Position numbers and translations under genes: made by a program
Shown: positions 36,514 to 48,700 of the stretch, piece by piece
Layout: each line of letters starts with the position of its first letter
How positions within the stretch are numbered: the first letter of the stretch is position 1
The notes under the pieces: generated by a model
Told to the model about the DNA's origin: nothing
What the model saw: the letters and a program-made list of their open reading frames with translations, nothing else
Databases searched by the model: none
Assembly (NCBI GenBank): GCA_935421135.1
Contig: OW285197.1
Coordinates: 4,335,350 to 4,399,349 of the forward strand
Direction of reading: 5' to 3'
Source of the DNA: Bugulina stolonifera
Lineage: Eukaryota; Bryozoa; Gymnolaemata; Cheilostomatida; Bugulidae
Length of the DNA stretch: 64,000 nt

Positions 36514-36569
36514 TTTAACTGTGATTAGATACTATTCAACCATAATTTAGCTGAGAACGAGCCACTAGC

Positions 36570-36630
36570 ACAAGTCATTACACCACATTCATTACACTAC
36601 GTTCAACAGTCAAACCAGCTTCACAACAAT
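36570..36630 (-). promoter_or_regulatory. Upstream element of gene D
   Basis: Minus-strand GTTTGACTGTTGAACG, matching the block before genes A and B, about 90-100 bp from the ATG. Confidence 0.35.
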
Positions 36631-37184
36631 AGCATTATTTCTTGTATAGTGTTCATTTTCAATGCTACTTTCTTAAACTAGATGGACACTCACTTGTATG
36701 TTTTATAGCTACATGTACATGGTAGATGTCATGCACATGCGTATTGATACGGATACAAAGATCGCTTGCACAGCAATACTTTCCAGCAATATTACAGATG
36801 ACATTCTGCAATAGGTAGCAGTGATGTAAAATTTTAATCATCACATTTTTCAGAACTCAACTGTGAGACAATAATATTATACATTTGGCAAACAGTGTTT
36901 TATGCTACAGTAATTATGTGATTATGCATCCCATATCACAATTTATTAGACAGAAGGAGCCAGTTCAAAATAGGTTTTTTAAAAGCGGCTTGGAAACTAG
37001 AATTTTTTATTTAAGCCATTATCGAGTTGATATTGTAACTTAGCACATTCTCCCGTTCCACATGTATCTATTGTGTTGGTACATGTAGGTGTAAGTGTAG
37101 CACAAAGTCCCAATTATGTTGAGGATGCTGCATTGTTATTATCACTATTACAAAACATAACATTAATATTAATGCGCATATCCC

Positions 37185-37222
37185 AGTATGGCCTAGGGGT
37201 TAAGATACTTGCCTCTAGATTA
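37185..37222 (+). repeat. Fragment of tRNA-derived SINE head
   Basis: AGTATGGCCTAGGGGTTAAG matches the head of the SINE at 32,843, then the similarity stops. Confidence 0.65.
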
Positions 37223-37535
37223 CAAGCATTTCATAAAAAAACATACTTATACAATGTACCAATGTGCTAATTCACACTCGTGCGACTGAATGCTTTCAAG
37301 CTGAAATTATGCATATGTGACCCAAGCACTTGTTTTCACATATCTTGCAGGTGGTCCCAATGTTTGCTTTTAATCGGCTCCAAAAGTAGTATAAATTACA
37401 TCTTTAATTAAAGGTCTACTATCAGTATTTATTGCATGTGCATAGTATATACATGTAATACGAATCTTCTTGACCATTAAACAAAGCTCTCCACCTTTTA
37501 TCGCTAACAGACATGTGCATGTACATTAGTATATA

Positions 37536-37680
37536 AGAGGCACCTTGCATATATATATATACATACAACTACTTGATTATGGGGCTTTTATGAATTCCTG
37601 AGTTAAGTGGTATCGTATATTCCTAACCTGTGGGTTCATTATATATTATATATATTATATATAATAAGCCCCATTACTTG
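37536..37680. repeat. GGGGC-flanked AT-rich mini-element
   Basis: Runs from AGAGGCACCTTG and an (AT)n tract through TTATGGGGCTTTT to AAGCCCCAT. Pieces, including ATTCCTGAGTTA and the AGAGGCACC end, recur at 45,060-45,410, partly inverted. Confidence 0.5.
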
Positions 37681-40185
37681 TGAAATCTTTACACAAAAAG
37701 AAACTTCAAAGAGCAGACAACTTGAAATGTTAATATACTTTTACCACCAATTACATCATGCAATAACTGAGTTCCTTATAAAGTAATTTATATTTTTCAT
37801 TGAAACTCTCAATTTTCAAGGATTAGGTGGAATGAGTTAAATTGACAATCATGGCTCATCTCCTTGCTTTTACAATTCTGTGACAATGTAAATTATTTCA
37901 CTTTCATTCAGATTGGCTTGCCATATTATGGCCTTAGATTATCAATTATAATTATCTCGCTTAGAAACGCAAGAAAGAATCAACCAAGGCCAAATTGAGA
38001 TGCCCTTACTTGGTAGTGGAAATTTGGTTGGATACTCTTCCCAATTAGTTTAACACATGTACAGGTACAATGGATAAACATTTTTTTCCAGTATCCTTTT
38101 TGATGTGCACAACCTAGCTACTATAGCAGAGAATTGTGTAATAGCTATATTTGTTTTTATTCTCCTTATAACCAAAGTATTGTGTTTTTTTATGAGTGTG
38201 ATATGAGCATGTCAAAGAAAGCTACTTTACAACATGATCCTTAAATTTATCTTCCAAGATATTTTATTTTGAATAAGGTGTGCCTAGTTTAGTGATACTT
38301 TGTTATACAATTTCTTTGTTGTAATTTGTAAGCAGTGGGAAAATATACATGTAGTAGTTCAATGCACTTAGAACAAGTTTATACCGAAATAAAAAAGAAG
38401 TTATAAACTCTTTAAAATACAAGTTTATGAAAGTAATAATATACAGCGTAAATGCGTGGCATCTCACAAACTACACTTAAGACTATAGAGAAAACTAATG
38501 CAAATACAAATATCTTATCTCTATGTATAATAACATACATGCATCAGGTATTTGCCCTTGGAATTCTGTTTTATTGTGCCGGGTTCTGGAAAAGCTCAAA
38601 CAATGCTTAGAGAGACAAACAAATGATAGTAATCCTATTGCAGATGGTTCGTAATATTGAAGGGCAAAAATTGGAATAGTTGCCAATAAGGATTATTTTA
38701 CTTGAAAGTTGCACTGGCTCAAACTATATAAAATTTCGTCTTTTGATGTTTTTCAGTCATGCAGAACAGATCAAGCTCAGAATTGAGCCTTACTACAACA
38801 ACATTATTTAGTAGATTCAAATTAGTTAAATCGGGATTTGAAGCACAAGTCACTAATTGGCATCGGTGGTTTGGTTATTGAGATCTACATGTTGAACTAA
38901 TTATCTAAATCGACTGGCTGTCAAAAGTAGACAGTAATTAACTTTTCAATAGGGTCATTGCACCTTGTCTGCTTGCCAGTTGTCCCTCACACTCTCATGC
39001 AGCAGTGTAACATTTTACTTATCCAGTTCTTTGACTCGACCTCCAAGTACAAGACCGCTGTTCCTTTAAAAGCCCAACTTGACCATCTCTGAAAATATAA
39101 CAGTAAATCTGGATATCCAAACACCAATAAGGTACTTGCAAGCTACTTTGACACAAGCTATGTTGAATATAACTTTTGTCAAGGTACCAAATTTTCCTAA
39201 TACATGTAGCATTCAGATGGAAACCAAAATGGAAACCATTTTCCCTGGAATCAGCATTTAACCATTCAAAATTTCAACAAAATTCTAACAAGATAAATTC
39301 TTATTGGTTGGCTCATGACAGTAGTGTTTGATTTTTTTCAATCATGACCAATATACACAACAAATTCATGATGGATCATATCTTACCATGATTGCCAGGA
39401 AAATTTACCACTTCAGCTCTGTAGTAGCCTTATTCATAATATTTAGCCAAACAGAATGATCCAATTCCTCCCTCCAACAATACAAGCTGCAACGACCATC
39501 AGTTCTAATTGAAAACGTAATGAAAACAACTGTGTTTATGAAGAAAACTTACCACAAAAATCAACAGTAAATACATATATAAGGTATAAGGTGTAAAACG
39601 GAATGTAAACTAAACAATCCAATAGATAGCAGGGCGGTCACTTTTTATAAAACAGTGTTTGGAATTTGATTTGCCTTTGGTCTGTTTTACCGCATTTTAA
39701 AGTTAATAGATAATTGAACGGTGTGTCTGAATATAATAATTATTAATCAAGTTTATACATTTATCTACTAGATTAATCAAACCACTCTCTGATCAGTAAT
39801 ATATTTGTATAATATACATGCACAAAGCATTTGGATGTATTATTTGTATCATAGTTTTATCTTAAATTTGCCAACACACAGAATATGCATAAGCAAAACA
39901 TCAATATACACTTGTAAATTTATGCGGTATTGGCAACTTACATCTATCTGCGTAGAGCATGCGGCATGTTAACGGATCCAGGCAGGCTCAATCATCTTAT
40001 TTCAGCTTCATTCAGGTTGACCTGGAATTCTAAAGCAGATATTGTTTGCTACAGTAGACTATTACTTTCCTTAACATCTGATTTTCCTTTAGCACGTTTA
40101 TATATCGCATAATATACTAGGTTGTGGACAGTTAGGTATAACTAGACTTCAAGTGTTGCAACAAATAACATCATCATTATTGTTC

Positions 40186-40255
40186 TTCTCCTACAGCAGT
40201 ATACAGCCTTTAAACATGAGTACACGTTTAAAGGCTGTATGCTGCTGTAGGAGAA
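40186..40255. other. Near-perfect 30-bp stem hairpin
   Basis: The 30-nt arms at 40,186-40,215 and 40,226-40,255 are complementary except for one T/G pair, which would be a G-U wobble in RNA. They are joined by a 10-nt loop (ATGAGTACAC). GC content is above the surroundings. It could be a small-RNA precursor or a miniature inverted-repeat transposon. Confidence 0.55.
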
Positions 40256-40449
40256 GTTGATCTCAGTAATATATACATATAATATCTACATGCAATTAAA
40301 TATTTATACTCACATTCAGTGTAGCAGTGGGCTCCACAAGACCTACTAACTTCTACTTATACTTACTAGTCCCCTAGAGTAACATGACAAAATTATTTGG
40401 TGAGTGCTTCCTACGTTGTGCTAAGCATTGCGTCTGACTTGATTTTAAT

Positions 40450-41945
40450 AGGTGATACCATTATATAATATGAAAGGCCCCGTAACCGTGAGTATTACGT
40501 ATAATCAATATATAAAATTTATATACAGTGCACAGCTATGTGCATCATATGGAAAGCCCCATAACTGTGGATTGTTATACATAATTATTATATGAAACTT
40601 ATATACAGTGCATAGTCATTCGCATGATATGTAGAGCCCCATAACTGTAGATTGTTATACATAATTATTATATAAAACTTGTATACAGTGCATAGCCATG
40701 TGTTTGATATGGAAAGCCCCATAATTGTGGATTGTTATACATAATTATTATATAAAATTTATATACAATGCATAGCCATATGCTTGATATGGAAAGCCCC
40801 ATAACTGTGGATTGTTATACATAATTATTATATGAAACTTATATACAGTGCGTCGCCATGCACATGATATGGAAAGCCCCATAATATTGTGAATTGTTAT
40901 ACATAATTATTGTATTAAACTTACATACAGTGCATAGCCATGTGCTTGATATGGAAAGCCCCATAATTGTGGATTGTTATAGATAATTATTATATTGAAC
41001 TTATATACAGTGCATAGCCATGTGCTTGATATGGAAAGCCCCATAATTGTGGATTGTTATACATAATTATTATGTTAAACATATATACAGTGCATCGCCA
41101 TGCACATGATATGGAAAGCCCCATAATATTGTGAATTGTTATACATAATTATTATATTAAACTTACATACAGTGCATAGCCATGTGCTTGATATGGAAAG
41201 CCCCATAATTGTGGATTGTTATAGATAATTATTATATTGAACTTATATACAATGCATAGCCATGTGCATGGTATGGAAAGCCCCATAATATTGTGGATTG
41301 TTATATATAATTATTATATTGAACTTATATACAATGCATAGCCATGTGCTTGATATGGAAAGCCCCATAATATTGTGAATTGTTATACATAATAATTGTA
41401 TTTAACTTATATACAGTGCATAGCCATGCACATGATATGGAAAGCCCCATAATATTGTGAATTGTTATACATAATTATTATATTAAACTTACATACAGTG
41501 CATAGCCATGTGCTTGATATGGAAAGCCCCATAATTGTGGATTGTTATAGATAATTATTATATTGAACTTATATACAATGCATAGCCATGTGCATGATAT
41601 GGAAAGCCCCATAATTGTGAATTGTTATACATAATAATTATATTTAACTTATATACAGTGCATAGCCATGTGTTTGATATGGAAAGCCCCATAACTGTGG
41701 ATTGTTAAACATAATTATTATATTGGACTTATATACAGTGCATAGCCATGTACATGATATGGAAAGCCCCATAATTGTGAATTGTTATACACAATTATTA
41801 TATTAAACTTATATACAATGCATAGCCATGTGCTTGGTATGGAAAGCCCCATAACTGTGGATTGCTATACATAATAATTATATTGAACTTATACACAGTG
41901 CATAGCCATGTGCATGATTTGGAATTCCCCACGACGGTGATTGAT
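40450..41945. repeat. ~80-bp tandem satellite, about 18 units
   Basis: Each unit carries GATATGGAAAGCCCCATAAT, then GTGGATTGTTATACATAATT and ACAGTGCATAGCCATG. The period is about 80 bp, judged from the spacing of the GGAAAGCCCC core. Units with ATAATATTGTG insertions are interspersed, suggesting higher-order organisation. Decayed units continue to about 42,440. Confidence 0.92.
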
Positions 41946-44900
41946 ATAATGATCGAACCTAAATACTGGGTGATAGCATGTAATAAGTTTAAATGAAGCG
42001 TAATGTCATCTTATTGTATGGAAAATCCCATCTGGTCAAATTTTTATTGGATACCAGCAAATTTCACTTAAATACAGTGTGTTGCCATCAGTGGTATTGT
42101 GGCGCCCAATGGTTAGAGTGAGCAATAGAAGTCCTATTTGACCCCAACACCAGTTGGATAGAGAGGTTTGACCAACCGCTGACATTTTTTCATCATTTAG
42201 CCATCGCTTACTGTCAATAATACTACACACCAATAGGTAATACTCAACGATGATTATCTGCCTGTTCAATTTCATCGATTCCAACTATCTACAAGTCATG
42301 GGATAAAAATAAAAAAATTCTAGCTATGCATTGCATTAAGTTGAATTTAAATACAGTGTGTCACCAAGCGTATAACATGAACGACCCTAAAATTGTGGAT
42401 GTCCTACATCCATGTAGATCACAATTTTATAATAAACATAAACTCAATATAACAAAATTATACAGTAAAAAGTATGCAAGACTACATAACGGTGTTTATT
42501 AGGCATATTTTGGATATTGCGCTCGCAAGCTAAAGGATCAGCAATATGCAGAAATAACAATTTATTTCATCTAATAATGCACAGCGGCCTATCCGAGAAC
42601 TTGAGACCCCTGCAGTAAACTATGTAATCAATAATTATATTGAACTTGATTTTTTTCGAACTTGGTTTAAAAAGTGTTTTCCATTACGTATTGCATGGAG
42701 ACTGATGGTTGCTCATCATTTGGTTACAGGATATACTGAAATGTGTTACTGCATCATATTCAATTAGATGGATATAAACAATTTCAAAATATCCCGATGT
42801 CATTACAGTTACTTAGTAAGCAAATCACTATACACTGCATAATGTTTTAGCTTGTTTTTCTAATGTGTCACGAAAGATAATCCTGCCAAGTGCTGCTCAA
42901 GTTTGTAAAACCTACATTGTAAGCTTTCGACAAATTTGGTTGCATGTTGTTGGCTAAGACGCAACAAAATTTAATATTAATTTTGCATTATCAATCACCA
43001 GGGTATGTGGGGTGCTATAATTTGCACTTTCCCTTTAATTAACACGCTATCCACTCTCTCCATTTCAACCAAAATTATATATTACACCAAATTAGAGAGT
43101 GAAAGGTAGTAAGACGCTAATATGCTAGCATCTTCCGCTTCTAATACATGTGTTTCTTTAAACGGCTCAAACAAAACGTTGTACGGCAATTTGAGGCAAT
43201 TTTTTATTGATACAAACATGTGATCGAACAGTTTTTCAATGGTAGAAACAATTTTTTACTTCTCGGTTTGTTTGTTTTCTATCAACATTGAATGAATATT
43301 ACTATGTGAACAAGTTAGGATTGCGCCAAAATGATGTCGTTTGCAGCATAATCTCACTATCAACTCATTTGAAAGTTCTTATTGATCTTCATTTGAATAG
43401 TATGGTATATATTTCCACCTGTTTAATCGAAATAACAAAAGAAAAAAATATACTGAAGCTAAACATAAACCTGTACTATACATGTTTAGGTAAACACCTA
43501 CAATGTATGTACATGTACATGTACATTTGCACGACTGTCACTGTGTGTATGGATTTTTTACTACAAAGAAACTGACATAAACATACATAATATACTGTAG
43601 ATGTAAATTTACAACTATTTGAATTATATCACTGATAATAGTAGGCTACGAAATACAAATTTTTCATGAAGCAGATCTACATGTACTTTTAGTTGATAAT
43701 TTCATTGCTATATAACAAAATAACTGACATTAAACCAATATTGTGAATTGAGGTACAATGTATACTTGTTTGAAATTAATCTATAATATTGTGTATACAC
43801 TTGTTCAGAAGCTTGCTTTGAAGCAATCAGGTTGCATAAGAAAATGTTTTCTATAAAAGAACAGTTTCTTATGCAGCCTGCGCACACATGTGCATCAATC
43901 TGTCGTTTATGCATTTTGTGCGCATGTCGTTTTACAACAAGATTATAGCATCTAAACTGATTAAACATTGAGCTAACTTTTCTAACATTTACTGACAAGT
44001 CTAATAATACAGCATTGTGCATAGTACTTTTATCCCCTGCGTCAAATGTCGTATATTGTGCTGAAAGTCTTCCGTTAAGGTTTGGTTAATATTAGATGAA
44101 TCATATGAAGTCAGCGTGACAGACAACTCTCATAACACATAATACATTTGTATATAATCTACAATATTATTGTACACAGAACTACATGTAAATTATTATC
44201 GTGATGATTCACTTATGCATGTAGTTCTAGCCATCCTTTGAAACCTCTCACTGTAAAAGTTAATTGAAGTACGGGTATATTTAGCTTACCGGGCAAATTC
44301 ATGTCGTACATGTAGGCCTAGACTGTACATTTGTAGTACGATGTAATATTAGCATGTAGAGGAATGTGATTCACATTTCCACGAATAGCTGTAGTTCATA
44401 CAATAACAATTAGATTTAGAAAAAAACTTTCATGACTGTAGCAACATGCCAGTCCTGAAAGTAAAAACCTACTTTAAGCACGCCACCAGTACATGCATAT
44501 TTTAAATTGCTCTCCAACGGCCTTTCTTCACAGAATCACCCAATTTTATTTTTTTGTATGCAATTTGATATTCCAAGTAATATGTTATGCAAGTATTTTT
44601 TAAGTTTGAAGCGTCTCCGTTATACATGTGCTTGCACCATTTTCTGTCGCGCTTGCAAGAGGCAAACACTGCCATAAAAGGAGCTTTTAATTATACTCAC
44701 AAACTCTGGGAACCACAGAGGATGCAGTGAGAACGTTTTGAATTTCTTTCAAAAAGAATAGACCTACGAGTACATGACTTGTGTTTTCAACATTCATTTG
44801 ACCATCATCTGTTAGTGTAGCGCCTATGTTCTGAGATATTATCACCTGCTCACTTCATGATAATTATACTTCCCCTGCAGTTGTCTCCTCTGGGTTCAAT
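41946..44900. other. D-E spacer, middle part
   Basis: Contains decayed satellite units to about 42,440, a short dispersed repeat near 42,510-42,590, and otherwise AT-rich sequence. ORFs at 42,036, 43,288 and 43,708 show no splice or family support. Confidence 0.5.
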
Positions 44901-45059
44901 GCTCATACATGTGATGTATTGATAGAAAAACCCCATAATATTTTGGGCCTGTGATATATACGGTAGTATAATGAACTTAAGAATTTATAATGCCCCATAA
45001 TATAGAAATTGTATGAAAAATGTGTATATGCATGTGTTCAATATAATAGTGTGTACATA

Positions 45060-45410
45060 GCATATATATATAGAAGCCCCACAAATTTGTGAAGCTCAAA
45101 TTTATATATTATATATGAGAATGCCCCACACAGTTTATTATTTATACACATCAAATTACTGGGTTTTCAACTTGGAGTTGTCCTCTCAAATTGGAGTTGT
45201 CCTCCCGAAAAAAATTCCTGAGTTAGGGGACATGGGCTCAATAGGTCTGAAGGGGTTCACAGATGCTCATGGCACTCTCAGAATTGTGGGGCTTTTTTAG
45301 AGCCCCACAATCTAATTTCAGTCCCACAGTGGGTAAAATAATATATAGAAATGTGCCCCATAATCAGGTAGTTATAAATATATATATATATGAGAGGCAC
45401 CAAAAAGGTG
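45060..45410. repeat. GCCCCAC-rich inverted repeats
   Basis: Several GCCCCAC and GTGGGGC blocks form nested hairpins (for example GTGGGGCTTTTTTAGAGCCCCAC near 45,286-45,308). Pieces are shared with 37,536-37,680. Confidence 0.6.
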
Positions 45411-45510
45411 CCTGATATACATGTATATACATATTATACATGTATATCAGGGGCACCTGTTATACATATATACATGTTATACACTGTACATGTATATCAG
45501 GGGCACCAGC
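45410..45510. repeat. Tandem TATACATGTATATCAGGGGCACC units
   Basis: Three imperfect copies of a unit with ATATCAGGGGCACC and ACATGTATA, continuing from the preceding repeat. Confidence 0.65.
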
Positions 45511-45751
45511 GGTTTGATAGCACATGTAATCCTTATCAACCTGACAGATTGATATTATACATCACTGTATTATCTGTATATGAACTAAATTTGTGTGAAT
45601 CACCAGCATTTAATTTCTGGCAGAAATGACTGTATTGATTGACTTTAATGCTTTAGATTTATATAAGAGTGAAATCATCAAATTTTTTAAATTTGTTCAA
45701 GAAACGGGAACTGATAACTATTTGTCACAAATTTTCTGTTTTAGGGCACAT

Positions 45752-48700
45752 TCAGGCCCTTGGTTTTAGCTTTACTTTCTTGTATAGTATTGACTCCTCT
45801 TTTATGAATTCAGCTTCAGAGAGGCGGTGCTTGCGTAAGCTCGTTCCAGAGGGTCCCTGATTCTGTACACTCTTTGTGCTTGGTAAGCTTAGCTTATCAT
45901 TTGATTGAGCTGAATCCAGACTGTGAACAAGTACTGTTTGGTGAGGGCTGCTTATAGTAACTGGTGACTGCCTTGTTAGTTGTTTTCTGCAAGGAAGTAT
46001 AACATCAGTGGCAAATAAATGGATTGCCACTAAAAATGCACCAATAACATATTGGATAGTCTATACATGTAATATTGATATAATGCTGAAAGAGCACCTT
46101 TTCTTACATGTCCAATGCATGTCGCAATGACCATCACGTTTTACTACCCTAAAAGCAAATGCAATTACCATCTTCAACTGTGAACTGATGAAGGGACTAT
46201 TGGGAAGAAAGGTTGGCTGTGATCCAGGAAAAGTGTTTAAAATAATGATTTCAATTCATTCATTCCTCTTAATAGTTCAAGCTACATAGAATTTAGTATT
46301 GTTTACATTAATTATTGATCAAAATAGTTCATTTTACTTAGGATCATGCAGTTGAAATTCCTAAAAGATTGGCTGCCTAAATTTTAACCCTTTCATTGCC
46401 ATATGCGACTTTAATCAAAGTGAACAGCACCATGGATATATATAACTTGTAAGACTTGGGGATGGTAGGGCACTTGGTTTTCATTCATATACACATGTAC
46501 AGTGCATGTATATGACTTGTATTATATACGTCCCAAACATTACACTTTTAAAACAAGGTTTCATCTAGATAAAAATATTGATGTATGGCAAACTACAAAT
46601 TATACACGTAGATGTATATATTTCTTGAAATCTACTCACTTAGATGATTCTAAAAAGTGGTGTTATTTACCCAGTAACCACTAGCAATTGTTAAGTCATG
46701 CGTTTTTGTAAACATGCATTTTTCAAGGAAAATATAGCAGTGGGCTGAAACTCAATATTGAAAAATACGGTAGTGAACAAGTTGAATCCACGTGTACAAT
46801 GTATATACATGTGTGTAAACATGTGTATATACATGTGTGTAAACATGTATTAGTATTTGGTAACATAACCTTACTAAACAACGCCTACACAATAATTACA
46901 AAATTGCACGTAGTTGTCTGTCTAAGTGGTCTATTTTAACGAAGTTTTCACTAGTAAACAATGGTTCTCGGACTACGTAGATTGTGATGCTCATGTGACC
47001 TCAGTTTTAGCATATAAAACTATGACTTACCTAATCGGCTTTGGGCGATTAGATAGCCTCTTGTGGCGTTTGAAAATAAGCAGTATAAAGATGGAAATGC
47101 ATACAACTGCAATAGCTGCCATCAGAAATATTATATCCACAACAAATCTTCTTGGGGAGGCATTTCCTGTTGTAATAGATTATAATTATACAAATGCATG
47201 ATTGATTATAACCATATTATTAGGAATGACTAACTGATGGGAGCAGCCATGGCTGAGTGGTTAGGATGCTGAACCTTCAAGCTGAAGGTTTACCTGTTTC
47301 GAATCCCTGTCACAGTAGTGTTAGGAAGAGCACCCAGCCACATATGGTCCTGTGCCTCATATAAAAGTCCTTAAGGTCATGCAAGCCAGCATGGCTTTAA
47401 GGCAAGTTCTCTTCCACTGCCCAAAAAGACCATGTCATCTGGACCTTTCTCACAGGGAGTTGGCCAGGACTCGCACCCGACAGTGCAAGTGGCTGGAATT
47501 TATCCATGACTAACTTATAGTCTTCGGGAAATGATAACTGACAATGTTAATCATTCATGTGGCCATGTAGTACCATTGACCTCTAAAAGCAATATAACTT
47601 TTTAATTAAACATACCTTTATTACGTGTAGAGGATGTTGTTAAGACTGCAGTGTTAGTGGTGGTTTCTATAAAGCATAATTTTATTATTGTGACTTGCAC
47701 CATTTTTACATTGACCAGCTGGATATTTACATGTATATTGTTTGACTGGCAAGAACAGCCAACTCTACTGTTGAAATTACTAACATTTTGTTATTTGAAT
47801 TGAACTATTTTGCTTATTTGAACAAGATACATTAAATTGATATAGTTATAAATATGTTTCCAAGTAATAGTAGCTATATCAATGTTAATTTACATAAAGT
47901 AAGAACACTCAGGTATTTCAAAAGCCACCAGAGCTTACAGTTGAAACTATGCATGCATTTAGCATAATATAAAGATAGAGAAAGTATCATAGGGTGTAAT
48001 ACCTGCTTGTTTAGATTTCCTAAGAGTGAATCTTGCTCTACAAAGCCCAGAAGTTCTGTTCGTGAAGTAGGTTGTCCCTTGGCTCAATGCCAAGTAAATT
48101 CCATCAAATATTACCACATCTACAGAGTTTGCTGTTTTATTCAAACTAATGATCCTCACTCTTTCACAGACTCCCGGTTCGCTACAAAACATATTCTGCT
48201 TCACTCAAACCTCGGCCCGGCGCGAAGAACTTTAATTTCATGAGACATTAGATTATTGTATACCTTTTTCGTTATTCGATAGCAGAATTGCTATCAAGCT
48301 TTCCTTTACAAGTAAAATGTAAGTCTTGTTTGATTTATGAATATTCGAGTTATTAAGTGACTGTGGATATCAGTGTGTAGGTGTGTATGAACAAGAGGTA
48401 GCAGGAAAGAGTTTGTCTCACAATAATTGCAACGCAAATACATGGGAACATTTAAATATGATTTTGGTGTAGTAAGCTGAGGAAGCTAAAATGTTTGATT
48501 CAAAAACCTTCCTCAAATAGATCTTTGATTCGTTCAACACAAATTGCATGATATTTGGGTGTTAGAATGACTTTAGATCTGATAGCCTTTTTATCTTCGT
48601 TAAAGCTTCGCCTTTTCCCCTAATTAAGTCGACTTATTTCCTCAACATAGCCCATGCAAAAGTATGAAATAGTCCAACATATTTTCTTCTTGCCAACCCC

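Larger units (their letters stand above)
36631..40449. other. D-E intergenic spacer, left part
   Basis: AT-rich, no supported exon. It contains a fragment of the 32,843 SINE head (37,185-37,222), a GGGGC-flanked repeat (37,536-37,680) and a strong hairpin (40,186-40,255), each listed separately. ORFs such as 37,073-37,270 and 39,079-39,261 look like chance. Confidence 0.5.

Noticed and set aside
40450..41945. CRISPR-like regular repeats
   Set aside because: The units are contiguous with no unique spacers, and the sequence is eukaryotic. It is a satellite.
43288..44022. ORFs 43,288-43,575 (+) and 43,708-44,022 (-)
   Set aside because: Low-complexity AT-rich translations without splice or family evidence.
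47240..47315. Functional tRNA gene
   Set aside because: A and B boxes are present but the fold is imperfect and a SINE body follows. The same holds for 1,295, 21,254 and 32,843.
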